Of a stretch of DNA of 5,723 nucleotides, positions 1 through 5,690 are shown in pieces. The notes below the pieces were generated by a model. The model was given only the letters and a program-made list of their open reading frames with translations. It was not told the origin of the DNA and ran no database searches. The position numbers and the translations under genes are program-made. The DNA comes from Bacteroidales bacterium (GTDB lineage: Bacteria > Bacteroidota > Bacteroidia > Bacteroidales > NBLH01), in contig JALWNR010000214.1 of NCBI GenBank assembly GCA_027083715.1, positions 1 to 5,723 on the forward strand, read 5' to 3'. Each line of letters begins with the position of its first letter. Position 1 is the first letter of the stretch.

Positions 1-1
1 G

Positions 2-1342
2 CTTGAAAATGCATCGAAGGTTCCGCTTAAGTTTTATTTTGGTGTGCCTTCTTGTGTGCCTGCAACAGAATTTGAAACATCGGGAAGTGTTTTAAATTCT
101 CAAGAAGTGGAACGTTTATTGTCTCGAGATGAGTTTAAGTATTTGTCTGAAATGATGAATTTTCCTGGCGTGATTTATGATGATGAAGAAGTGTTGGCTA
201 AGATTAGTGCGGCAAAAAAATACAATAAACCAATTGATGGGCATGCGCCTGGTTTAAGTGGTAGTGGTCTTGTTAAGTACGCTGATGCGGGAATAAGTAC
301 GGATCATGAGAGTGTTAGTGTTGAAGAAGCCGTAGAAAAAATAAAATTAGGTATTAAATTGCAAATAAGAGAGGGGAGTGCTGCTAAAAATTTTGAAGCA
401 CTATATTCTGTTATCGATATGTTTCCTGATGAAGTAATGCTTTGCTCTGATGATAGACATCCTGATGATTTGTTAGAGGCTCATGTTAACAATTTTGTTG
501 TACGTGCTTTAGATAAAGGTCTTGATTTATTTAATGTGTTACGTTCTGTTACCTATAATCCGGTAAAGCATTATGGTTTGGAAGTAGGTCTTTTACAGCT
601 TGGTGATCCTGCTGATTTTATTTTAGTAAACGATTTAAAAGACTTTAGTGTTTTATCTGTTTTTATCGATGGAAATCGTATTTATGATAACTCTGAAATT
701 CTTTTTTCTGTACCTAAAATAATCCCTGAAAATAATTTTAATATTGACTTTATATCATTAGACGATATTCGTTTAAAATCAAGCAGTTCTAAGGCAAAAG
801 TTATTGTGGCAAAAGATGGGGATTTGTACACCGGAATGGAGCTGTGCCAGATTAAGTCTGAAAATGGTTTTGTTGTTAGTGATACAAGTTCAGATGTTCT
901 TAAAATAGTAGTTGTAAACCGTTACAAACAAACAAAGCCTCAGGTGTCTTTGGTTAAAGGTTTTGGTTTAAAAAAAGGCGCAATTGCAGGTAGTGTAGCT
1001 CATGATAGTCATAATATTATCGCAGTAGGAACTAATGATTCTGACTTGCTTAAGGCAATTAATTTGGTTATTCGGGAAAAAGGAGGTATGGTAGCTGTAA
1101 ATGATTTAGAGGAATATGTTTTACCTCTTCCGGTAGCCGGATTAATGAGTGATATGAAGGGGGAAGAAGTTGCTGAATTGTATAAAACTATCAATAAGGT
1201 TGCAAAAGGGTGGGGGAGTACACTTCATGCTCCTTTTATGACTTTATCTTTTATGGCGCTTTTGGTTATTCCTGAGCTGAAAATTGGTGATAAAGGATTA
1301 TTTGACGGTAAAAAATTTGAGTTTACTCATTTGTTTGTTTAA
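2..1342 (+). CDS. ade: Adenine deaminase, C-terminal 446 residues (5' end outside window)
   Basis: Adenine deaminase (EC 3.5.4.2) hydrolyses adenine to hypoxanthine and ammonia in cytoplasmic purine salvage. It is a metal-dependent amidohydrolase with a family-specific C-terminal domain. The frame is open from base 2, so the GTG at 44 is an internal valine (context FGVPSCVPATEFETSG) and not the start. About 100-150 residues, including the expected N-terminal HxH metal motif, lie upstream of the window. Visible family segments are SEMMNFPGV (Glu codon 149-151), DGHAPG (His 242-244), STDHE (His 305-307) and CSDDRHPDD (Asp from 449). Their acidic and His residues are probable metal ligands, inferred from the family. 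The C-terminal adenine deaminase domain covers about 780-1339, with VAHDSHNII (from about 995), GGMVAV, LPLPVAGLMS and PFMTLSFMALLVIPELK. The frame is intact to TAA at 1340-1342. A hairpin terminator follows 19 bases later. Confidence 0.95.
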   Translation, partial: LENASKVPLKFYFGVPSCVPATEFETSGSVLNSQEVERLLSRDEFKYLSEMMNFPGVIYDDEEVLAKISAAKKYNKPIDGHAPGLSGSGLVKYADAGISTDHESVSVEEAVEKIKLGIKLQIREGSAAKNFEALYSVIDMFPDEVMLCSDDRHPDDLLEAHVNNFVVRALDKGLDLFNVLRSVTYNPVKHYGLEVGLLQLGDPADFILVNDLKDFSVLSVFIDGNRIYDNSEILFSVPKIIPENNFNIDFISLDDIRLKSSSSKAKVIVAKDGDLYTGMELCQIKSENGFVVSDTSSDVLKIVVVNRYKQTKPQVSLVKGFGLKKGAIAGSVAHDSHNIIAVGTNDSDLLKAINLVIREKGGMVAVNDLEEYVLPLPVAGLMSDMKGEEVAELYKTINKVAKGWGSTLHAPFMTLSFMALLVIPELKIGDKGLFDGKKFEFTHLFV

Positions 1343-1361
1343 GAAATAGAGTTGTTGATTT

Positions 1362-1409
1362 AATCGCAAATTTGTATATTGCTTTAGTGATATAAGTTTG
1401 CGATTTTTT
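1362..1409 (+). terminator. Probable intrinsic terminator of ade
   Basis: Perfect 9-bp stem AATCGCAAA (1362-1370) / TTTGCGATT (1397-1405), running into a run of six T (1404-1409). The 26-nt loop can form an inner 6-bp stem, TATATT (1375-1380) with GATATA (1389-1394), one pair being a wobble. It lies 20 bases after the ade stop, where a Rho-independent terminator is expected. The T run partly overlaps the stem end, and the same bases carry the uvrC promoter, so its strength is uncertain. Confidence 0.6.
1371..1400 (+). promoter_or_regulatory. Bacteroidota-type promoter of uvrC
   Basis: TTTG at 1371-1374 (-33 element), an 18-base spacer, and TAAGTTTG at 1393-1400. The second element matches the Bacteroidota -7 consensus TAnnTTTG at every specified position. 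Transcription would start near 1406-1408, giving a leader of only about 12-14 nt before the uvrC ATG at 1420. No Shine-Dalgarno is present, as is usual in this phylum. The -33 element lies in the loop, and the -7 element overlaps the 3' arm of the ade terminator hairpin. Confidence 0.6.
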
Positions 1410-1419
1410 ATGTTTTTAT

Positions 1420-3219
1420 ATGTCTTCAAAATCAGAATATATTGCCCAAAAGATTAAAGTTTTACCGGATTTACCCGGTGTTTATTTATTTTTAAATTCA
1501 ACCGGTGATGTTATTTATGTTGGTAAAGCAAAGAAATTAAATAAACGAGTATCTTCTTATTTTATTAAAAATCATGATTCCGGCAAAACACGCATATTAG
1601 TAAGTAAAATTGCAGATATCAAACATATTGTTGTTGAAACTGAAACAGATGCTTTGTTGTTGGAGAATAATTTAATTAAAAAGTATCAGCCTCGTTATAA
1701 TGTTTTACTTAAAGACGATAAATCTTATCCCTATATTTGTATTAAAAATGAGTCTTTTCCACGTGTATTTATGACACGAAATGTGTACAAAGACGGTTCT
1801 AAATATTTTGGTCCTTATACATCTGTACGCATGGTTCGTATTATGCTGGATATGTTTCGTCAATTGTATAAGATTAGAACATGTAAGTATAATCTTAGTG
1901 AGAATAATATTAAGAAAAATAAATTTAAAGTTTGTTTAGAATATCATATAAAAAACTGTAATGCACCTTGTGTAGGTTTACAATCAGAACAAGAATATAA
2001 CCAATATATTGATGAAATTTCACATATTTTAAAAGGAGATATTCGTAAAGTTATTCAAAATTTAAAAGCTAATATGGAAACGTGTGCTGCTAATTTTGAG
2101 TATGAGAAAGCACATAATCTTAAGGAAAAAATAGAATTATTGGAAAATTATCGTAGTAAATCTACTGTTGTAAATCCTGCTGTTCATAACGTTGATGTAT
2201 TTTCAATTATTGATGATGAGCAATTTGCTTATGTTAATTTTATGAAAATTGTAAATGGTTCTATAATTCAGGTACACACTCTTGAACTTAGAAAAAGGCT
2301 TGATGAGGATATTCAGGATTTATTAATGCTTGCAATAATTGATATTCGACAAAAGTTTAATAGTATTGCTAATGAAATTTTAGTTCCTTTTGTACCTAAT
2401 GAATATATTGATGGTGTTAAATTTATTGTTCCAAAAATAGGAGATAAGAAAAAACTATTGGAACTTTCGGAAAAAAATGTGAAATATTATCTGCTTGAAA
2501 AGAATAAGCAAAGAGCTAATGTTGATCCAGAAAGGCATACAAAAAGGATACTTTCGCGTATGCAAAAAGATCTGCGTTTACCAGAACTTCCACGTCATAT
2601 TGAGTGTTTTGATAATTCTAATATTCAGGGTTCTAATCCTGTAGCTGCCTGTGTTGTATTTAAAAATACCAAACCTTCAAAAAAAGATTATCGACATTTC
2701 CATGTTAAAACTGTGGTGGGTCCAGATGATTTTGCTTCGATGGAAGAAATAATATACCGTAGGTATAAACGCATGTTGGAGGAAGGTCTTCATTTACCAC
2801 AACTGATTATTATAGATGGAGGTAAAGGTCAATTAAGCGCTGCTTTAAAAAGTCTGGAACAATTAAATTTACGAGGTAAAATTTCTATTATCGGTATTGC
2901 AAAAAAATTAGAGGAAATATATTTTCCTGATGATTCTGTACCTTTGTATTTAGATAAAAATTCCGAAACATTAAAAATTATACAGCATGCCCGAAACGAG
3001 GCACATAGGTTTGGTATAAGCTTTCACCGGCAAATGCGCTCAAAGAATTTTTTACATTCTGAATTGGAATATATTTCCGGTATCGGTACCAAAACTATAG
3101 AACAATTGTATGCCCGTTTTAAAACTTTTGATGAAATCAAAAATGCTTGTTTTGATGATTTACAAAATGCGGTTGGAACTGCCAAAGCCAGGATTATTTA
3201 TGATTATTTTAAAAAGTAA
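1420..3219 (+). CDS. uvrC: Excinuclease ABC subunit C (UvrC)
   Basis: UvrC makes both incisions, 3' then 5' of a lesion, after UvrA and UvrB have located damage in nucleotide excision repair. The 599 residues match the family's usual length of about 600. The N-terminal GIY-YIG nuclease domain (about 15-95) has PGVYLF at 19-24, VIYVGKAK at 31-38, Arg43 and the metal-binding Glu82 (LLLENNLIKKYQPRYN). Four cysteines follow at 155, 172, 180 and 184. The UvrB-binding UVR motif spans about 211-246 (FEYEKAHNLKEKI). The RNase H-like 5' endonuclease domain has ECFDNSN (Asp398), GPDDFASM (Asp436/437), IIIDGGKGQ (Asp466) and RNEAHRFG (His529), matching the E. coli catalytic set. Tandem helix-hairpin-helix motifs fill 548-599 (ISGIGTKTIEQL; AVGTAKARIIYDYF). 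The ATG at 1420 is the only start that leaves the full GIY-YIG domain; an ATG at 1410 is out of frame. The gene is intact and should be functional. Confidence 0.98.
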   Translation: MSSKSEYIAQKIKVLPDLPGVYLFLNSTGDVIYVGKAKKLNKRVSSYFIKNHDSGKTRILVSKIADIKHIVVETETDALLLENNLIKKYQPRYNVLLKDDKSYPYICIKNESFPRVFMTRNVYKDGSKYFGPYTSVRMVRIMLDMFRQLYKIRTCKYNLSENNIKKNKFKVCLEYHIKNCNAPCVGLQSEQEYNQYIDEISHILKGDIRKVIQNLKANMETCAANFEYEKAHNLKEKIELLENYRSKSTVVNPAVHNVDVFSIIDDEQFAYVNFMKIVNGSIIQVHTLELRKRLDEDIQDLLMLAIIDIRQKFNSIANEILVPFVPNEYIDGVKFIVPKIGDKKKLLELSEKNVKYYLLEKNKQRANVDPERHTKRILSRMQKDLRLPELPRHIECFDNSNIQGSNPVAACVVFKNTKPSKKDYRHFHVKTVVGPDDFASMEEIIYRRYKRMLEEGLHLPQLIIIDGGKGQLSAALKSLEQLNLRGKISIIGIAKKLEEIYFPDDSVPLYLDKNSETLKIIQHARNEAHRFGISFHRQMRSKNFLHSELEYISGIGTKTIEQLYARFKTFDEIKNACFDDLQNAVGTAKARIIYDYFKK

Positions 3220-3227
3220 AGTTTTGT

Positions 3228-3252
3228 TAAAAATATTGATTTTTTAGCTTTT
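3228..3252 (+). terminator. Weak candidate terminator of uvrC
   Basis: Eight bases after the uvrC stop, AAAAAT (3229-3234) can pair with ATTTTT (3239-3244) around an ATTG loop. The stem is followed by the T-rich sequence tagcttttcttt. It consists only of A:T pairs and would be unstable, so I call it mainly on position. No better hairpin with a T run was found immediately after uvrC. Confidence 0.25.
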
Positions 3253-3446
3253 CTTTGTGTACCTATTTGTCTGATGTATAAATTTCTAAAAATCAATTAA
3301 ATAAAGTCAAAAATATTGGATTTTAAGTCTCTGAGAATTGCATATTTTAGAGCTTGCTTTACATTGGTACGTAAATTTTATAATCTCGCTAAGAGAAAAT
3401 AGGAGAGAAGTGTTTATTTTTTTCTTTTTTGAAATTTAGGATAAAA

Positions 3447-3462
3447 TGTTCTACGTGGAACA
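3447..3462. promoter_or_regulatory. parS-like: parS-like palindrome (candidate ParB binding site)
   Basis: The sequence is TGTTCTACGTGGAACA. The widely conserved bacterial chromosomal parS consensus, from memory, is TGTTNCACGTGNAACA. This site matches all specified positions except position 6, which is T instead of C. The two half-sites remain complementary apart from one G:T pair. ParB recognises parS and loads there as a CTP-dependent clamp for chromosome segregation and SMC loading. The site is intergenic, between two convergent 3' ends, so it does not look like a transcription-factor operator. Function is inferred from the motif alone; no parA or parB is in the window. Confidence 0.55.
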
Positions 3463-3594
3463 AATTTTTATTCGATAAAAAAAATTAGTATATCAATTTT
3501 TCTTTAAGAATTGGTTTCAAAACCTGATGGACAAACATGCATCGCAAATAATGAAGTTTCAAAATCACAGCAAGGGATTGTTGGTGGTACTTTG

Positions 3595-5100
3595 CTAACG
3601 CATTTCAATAACTTGAATGGTATCTAATTGTAGGCGGACTTTTAACCATTTTTCAAGAATATTTTTTTGTTGTTGCCTTTGTGCGCGCCATGCGTAGCTG
3701 TTCCATTTTACAATAAAGGTTGGTATCGTATCAATATCGCCGGACAGATTGCTTTCAATACTTTTTGCATAAGCAAACTTAGTGATTTTTGGGAATTGTA
3801 TTTTTATTTCTTGTGAAAGTAAATAAATGGGTATTGTGTCTTTTTGTAAATTTATTAATTCATTTTCTAAAAAATCAATTCTGGCATCTTTGTATTTAAT
3901 TATTTCTTCATTTTTTTTGTAAATATCTTCTAATATTCCTGTCCGAATATCACGGCTTAGGTTATTGGTTAAATAATCAATTTTTGTATAAATACTACTG
4001 TCCCTTTCATTTGGGTTTTGGTGAACTCGTAGAACAGTACTGTCTGTGATACTGAAGAAATTTCGATTAATGTAATTTCCATGTGCTATTAAACCATACT
4101 CGTCTAATTTTTTGTTTAAATCCTTAATTACATAATCCGGTAATTTTTCACCAATGAGATATAAATCAATAGTTGATAAAGTATCCGAATAATTAAATTT
4201 TTGATTTATAATTTCAGTTTTATCAAAATAAAATTCATTTTTCATAAAATTTTTAACAGTTGTATAAAAGCGTGTTTCTTGCATCACGTTGATAAAAATA
4301 TTTGCACTTGGCAATATTACTATGATTACAAAAATTGTGATGTACCGTTTAAATTGTTTTTCTTTCTGTTTGTTTACATAAGTATGTTTCGGAAAATGTA
4401 AGTAACGAACTATAACTAATGTTGATAATGCTATAAAAACTGAATTGATAAAAAATAAGTAAAATGCACCAAAAAAGAATGAGTACTGTCCGGTAGCTAT
4501 TCCGTATCCGGCGGTACAAAGAGGTGGCATTAATGCGGTAGCTATTGCCACACCGGGTATCACATTAGTTTTTTCGCTACGTGAACCTGCCACAATCCCT
4601 GCAATACCACCAAATATTGCTATTAATACATCGAGTATGGTAGGTTTTGTTCTGGCTAAAAGTTCGGGTGATGCTTCTTTTAAAGGGGTAATTAAAAAAT
4701 ATATAATGGACGTAATTAAACTGATAATAATAGCAATTCCGAAATTTTTAAGTGAACGTAACAGAGTATCCCAATCATTGGTACCCACAGATAGTCCTAT
4801 TCCGAGAATTGGACTCATTAATGGTGAGATTAACATTGCACCTATTACTACTGGAATAGAGTTTACATTAAGCCCTATGGAGGCTATAAAAATAGAGGCT
4901 ACCAAAATCCATACTGTCACCCCACGAAATACCATGTCTTTTTTAATACCGTTTATGGTTCCTTCAATATCTGTACCTTCGCGTATGGATAATATTTCAA
5001 TTAAGAACTTTTTTGTAATCCTTAATAGTGATTTAATATTGTATGCAATTGCTTTTTTATGTTTGCTTTCTTCGGGTATATTATTTTTTTCAATTTCCAT
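3595..5100 (-). CDS. DUF389-family integral membrane protein with C-terminal soluble extension
   Basis: A 501-residue inner-membrane protein of the DUF389 / TIGR00341-like family, whose function is not established. A polar N-terminus (1-60) precedes six or seven hydrophobic segments at about 61-77, 82-106, 119-138, 155-172, 180-202, 208-232 and 253-272. Family signatures are GAMLISPLMSPILGIG (87-102) and IPGVAIATALMPPLCTAG (181-198). The Gly/Pro-rich repeats in these segments resemble pore or transporter helices, but no substrate can be named. Residues 273-501 are hydrophilic. They contain DLYLIGEKLP (312-321), a likely coiled coil at about 389-420 rich in Glu/Lys/Asn, and a Trp/Gln-rich end (WNSYAWRAQRQQQ, 466-478). 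The ATG at 5098-5100 is chosen because it gives the normal N-terminus; another ATG 14 bases upstream is out of frame. No Shine-Dalgarno and no consensus -7 promoter were found upstream. The closest is TAAATTTC (complement of 5127-5134), with no -33 TTTG. Confidence 0.9.
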   Translation of the reverse strand: MEIEKNNIPEESKHKKAIAYNIKSLLRITKKFLIEILSIREGTDIEGTINGIKKDMVFRGVTVWILVASIFIASIGLNVNSIPVVIGAMLISPLMSPILGIGLSVGTNDWDTLLRSLKNFGIAIIISLITSIIYFLITPLKEASPELLARTKPTILDVLIAIFGGIAGIVAGSRSEKTNVIPGVAIATALMPPLCTAGYGIATGQYSFFFGAFYLFFINSVFIALSTLVIVRYLHFPKHTYVNKQKEKQFKRYITIFVIIVILPSANIFINVMQETRFYTTVKNFMKNEFYFDKTEIINQKFNYSDTLSTIDLYLIGEKLPDYVIKDLNKKLDEYGLIAHGNYINRNFFSITDSTVLRVHQNPNERDSSIYTKIDYLTNNLSRDIRTGILEDIYKKNEEIIKYKDARIDFLENELINLQKDTIPIYLLSQEIKIQFPKITKFAYAKSIESNLSGDIDTIPTFIVKWNSYAWRAQRQQQKNILEKWLKVRLQLDTIQVIEMR

Positions 5101-5177
5101 TGTTTGTATTCATTGATTTAAAAATTGAAATTTACTGTATTTTTTTAAATTTTCCTAAAAATTAATATAACTAATTA

Positions 5178-5215
5178 ATAAATAAGTATTTATATAAATC
5201 ATTAGCTATGATTTA
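5178..5215. promoter_or_regulatory. Two adjacent dyads upstream of the DUF389 gene
   Basis: Dyad 1 is ATAAATAAGTATTTAT (5178-5193), with 7-base arms around AG. Dyad 2 is TAAATCAT-TAGCT-ATGATTTA (5195-5215), with perfect 8-base arms and a 5-base centre. They sit 78-115 bases upstream of the DUF389 ATG, back to back with one base between. This could be a tandem operator for that gene. The DNA is extremely AT-rich, so dyad 1 could easily be chance. Dyad 2, with a G:C pair in each arm, is the better of the two. Confidence 0.3.
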
Positions 5216-5224
5216 AATTAGAGC

Positions 5225-5401
5225 CCATCGGCAAAAAACTGATTATTAATCCTGTAAGGTGGCAAATTTTGGTGCATATTTAGTTTGTTCTATAAATAAC
5301 TGTTTTTGTGTACTGATTATTTCAAAAACTTGAATCTCCGGCTTATACCGATTGGTTATTTGTAACAAAGAATAAATCCTTTGATAAATAATCCATCGGC
5401 A
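5225..5401 (+). repeat. 9-bp direct repeat CCATCGGCA, two copies 168 bp apart
   Basis: Copies lie at 5225-5233 and 5393-5401. Six of the nine bases are G or C in an otherwise AT-rich setting, so chance recurrence within a few hundred bases is unlikely. The sequence after copy 1, and after the related TCGGGCAAAAAA at 5474-5485, is a run of A. This suggests all three are tails of one degenerate repeat family. The pair brackets most of the stop-free relic frame. Confidence 0.45.
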
Positions 5402-5416
5402 TAATATTTTTTCCCT
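5246..5416 (-). pseudogene. Possible relic of a minus-strand gene, no start codon
   Basis: On the minus strand, 56 codons are open between TAA (complement of 5417-5419) and TAA (complement of 5246-5248). In DNA this AT-rich a run of that length without a stop is uncommon. The translation has normal protein composition, with segments such as ITNRYKPEIQVFEI and LFIEQTKYAPKFATLQD. There is no ATG or GTG in the frame, only a single TTG, and a palindrome cluster lies immediately upstream of the open frame. I do not recognise the family. It may be the 3' remnant of a decayed gene, a translated repeat, or chance. Confidence 0.25.
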
Positions 5417-5436
5417 TTAAAATATTTAAGGGTATT

Positions 5437-5476
5437 AAAAATCGAAGCTAATTATTAGCCTGATGCTTTAGCTTCG
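5437..5476 (-). terminator. Candidate minus-strand intrinsic terminator
   Basis: Read on the minus strand, CGAAGCTAA (complement of 5468-5476) and TTAGCTTCG (complement of 5443-5451) form a perfect 9-bp stem with a 16-nt loop. It is followed after one A by five T (complement of 5437-5441). It would stop leftward transcripts entering from beyond 5480. No minus-strand gene is visible there in the window, and the stem competes with the REP-like fold at 5458-5479. Confidence 0.3.
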
Positions 5477-5510
5477 GGCAAAAAATATTGAAGCAAAACG
5501 GCTTTAGCCA
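5458..5510. repeat. REP-like imperfect palindromes with GCTTTAGC core
   Basis: Palindrome 1 (5458-5479) has arms GCCTGATGC and GCTTCGGGC around a TTTA loop. It makes eight pairs, one of them a G:T wobble, with a single T:T mismatch. Palindrome 2 (5500-5509) is GGC-TTTA-GCC. Both contain GCTTTAGC (5465-5472 and 5501-5508), and both are followed by a CAAAA-type tail. This resembles the small intergenic REP-like palindromes common in Bacteroidota genomes, some of which are linked to Y1/TnpREP transposases. The link is an inference; no transposase is in the window. Confidence 0.45.
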
Positions 5511-5560
5511 AAACAGAAATAAAACAACTTTTAATTATATCCTCTATTTTAAACTATAGC

Positions 5561-5582
5561 CAAATCTTTCAAGATTTGTTTT
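5561..5582 (+). repeat. Hairpin CAAATCTTTCAAGATTTG followed by T4
   Basis: A perfect 7-bp stem CAAATCT / AGATTTG with loop TTCA (5561-5578), followed directly by TTTT (5579-5582). It could act as a weak plus-strand terminator or be another dispersed palindrome. No plus-strand gene ends shortly before it, which favours a repeat. Confidence 0.35.
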
Positions 5583-5690
5583 AAGTTACTTTATTTACTG
5601 TTCAATATTTCAGTTAAAGCAGATTTTAAATTATCTTGATTCTGTGCTGTTTAAGTTTTTTGAAACCTCTTTTTTTAAAAATTAATTATT

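Larger units (their letters stand above)
3220..3594. other. Convergent intergenic region, no convincing gene
   Basis: 375 bases between the 3' ends of uvrC (plus) and the DUF389 gene (minus). Bases 3220-3430 are AT-rich with no ORF of note. They hold the weak uvrC terminator candidate, a small dyad TCTC-GCTAA-GAGA (3384-3396) and a T-rich tract at 3411-3430. A parS-like palindrome lies at 3447-3462. A 7-bp A:T hairpin with a TCG loop follows at 3465-3481. An 8-bp dyad at 3494-3513 (CAATTTTT / AAGAATTG, one wobble) and GGTT-TCAA-AACC at 3513-3524 come next. Read on the minus strand, the 3494-3513 hairpin is followed after about nine bases by eight T, so it might help end the DUF389 transcript. 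From 3506 on, base composition is less AT-biased. No tRNA or other RNA gene was recognised. Confidence 0.6.
5101..5690. other. Long intergenic region with dyads, short repeats, a gene relic and REP-like palindromes
   Basis: 590 bases without an intact gene. Bases 5101-5220 are extremely AT-rich and should contain the DUF389 promoter, although no consensus element was found. Bases 5221-5416 are less AT-rich. They hold a 9-bp direct repeat and a minus-strand stop-free frame. Bases 5413-5432 form an imperfect CCCTT/AAGGG hairpin. Bases 5443-5510 hold the palindrome cluster, and 5561-5578 a further hairpin. Bases 5583-5690 are AT-rich, with a near-consensus -7 element TAAGTTTT at 5652-5659 but no properly spaced -33 TTTG. 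No tRNA, rRNA or CRISPR structure was seen. Confidence 0.6.

Noticed and set aside
44..46. GTG as the start codon of ade
   Set aside because: The frame continues open to base 2 with family-like residues (KFYFGVPSCVPAT), so this is an internal valine of a truncated gene.
1009..1194. 61-codon minus-strand ORF
   Set aside because: Antisense shadow of the conserved adenine deaminase C-terminal domain.
3235..3297. 10-base inverted repeat ATTGATTTTT / AAAAATCAAT
   Set aside because: The arms are separated by more than 40 bases and contain only one G:C pair each; expected by chance in this DNA.
3494..3513. 8-bp hairpin as a DUF389 terminator
   Set aside because: On the minus strand the T run begins only about nine bases after the stem, and the stem has a wobble and few G:C pairs. 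Mentioned in the intergenic entry but not called.
3526..3597. 23-codon plus-strand ORF starting at ATG 3526
   Set aside because: Too short, no recognisable signal, and its end overlaps the DUF389 stop codon. It is indistinguishable from chance in a stretch open in several frames.
4201..4401. 66-codon plus-strand ORF
   Set aside because: Antisense shadow of the DUF389 gene; Phe/Ile-rich composition reflects AT-rich DNA.
4637..5116. 159-codon plus-strand ORF
   Set aside because: It lies antisense to the membrane segments of the DUF389 gene, has no family features, and is explained by complementary codon bias of hydrophobic stretches.
5127..5134. TAAATTTC (minus strand) as -7 promoter element of the DUF389 gene
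   Set aside because: One mismatch to TAnnTTTG and no TTTG at the -33 distance, so support is insufficient.
5238..5321. Direct repeat ACTGATTATT (5238-5247 and 5312-5321)
   Set aside because: Ten AT-rich bases with unrelated flanks; plausible by chance and not called as a repeat.
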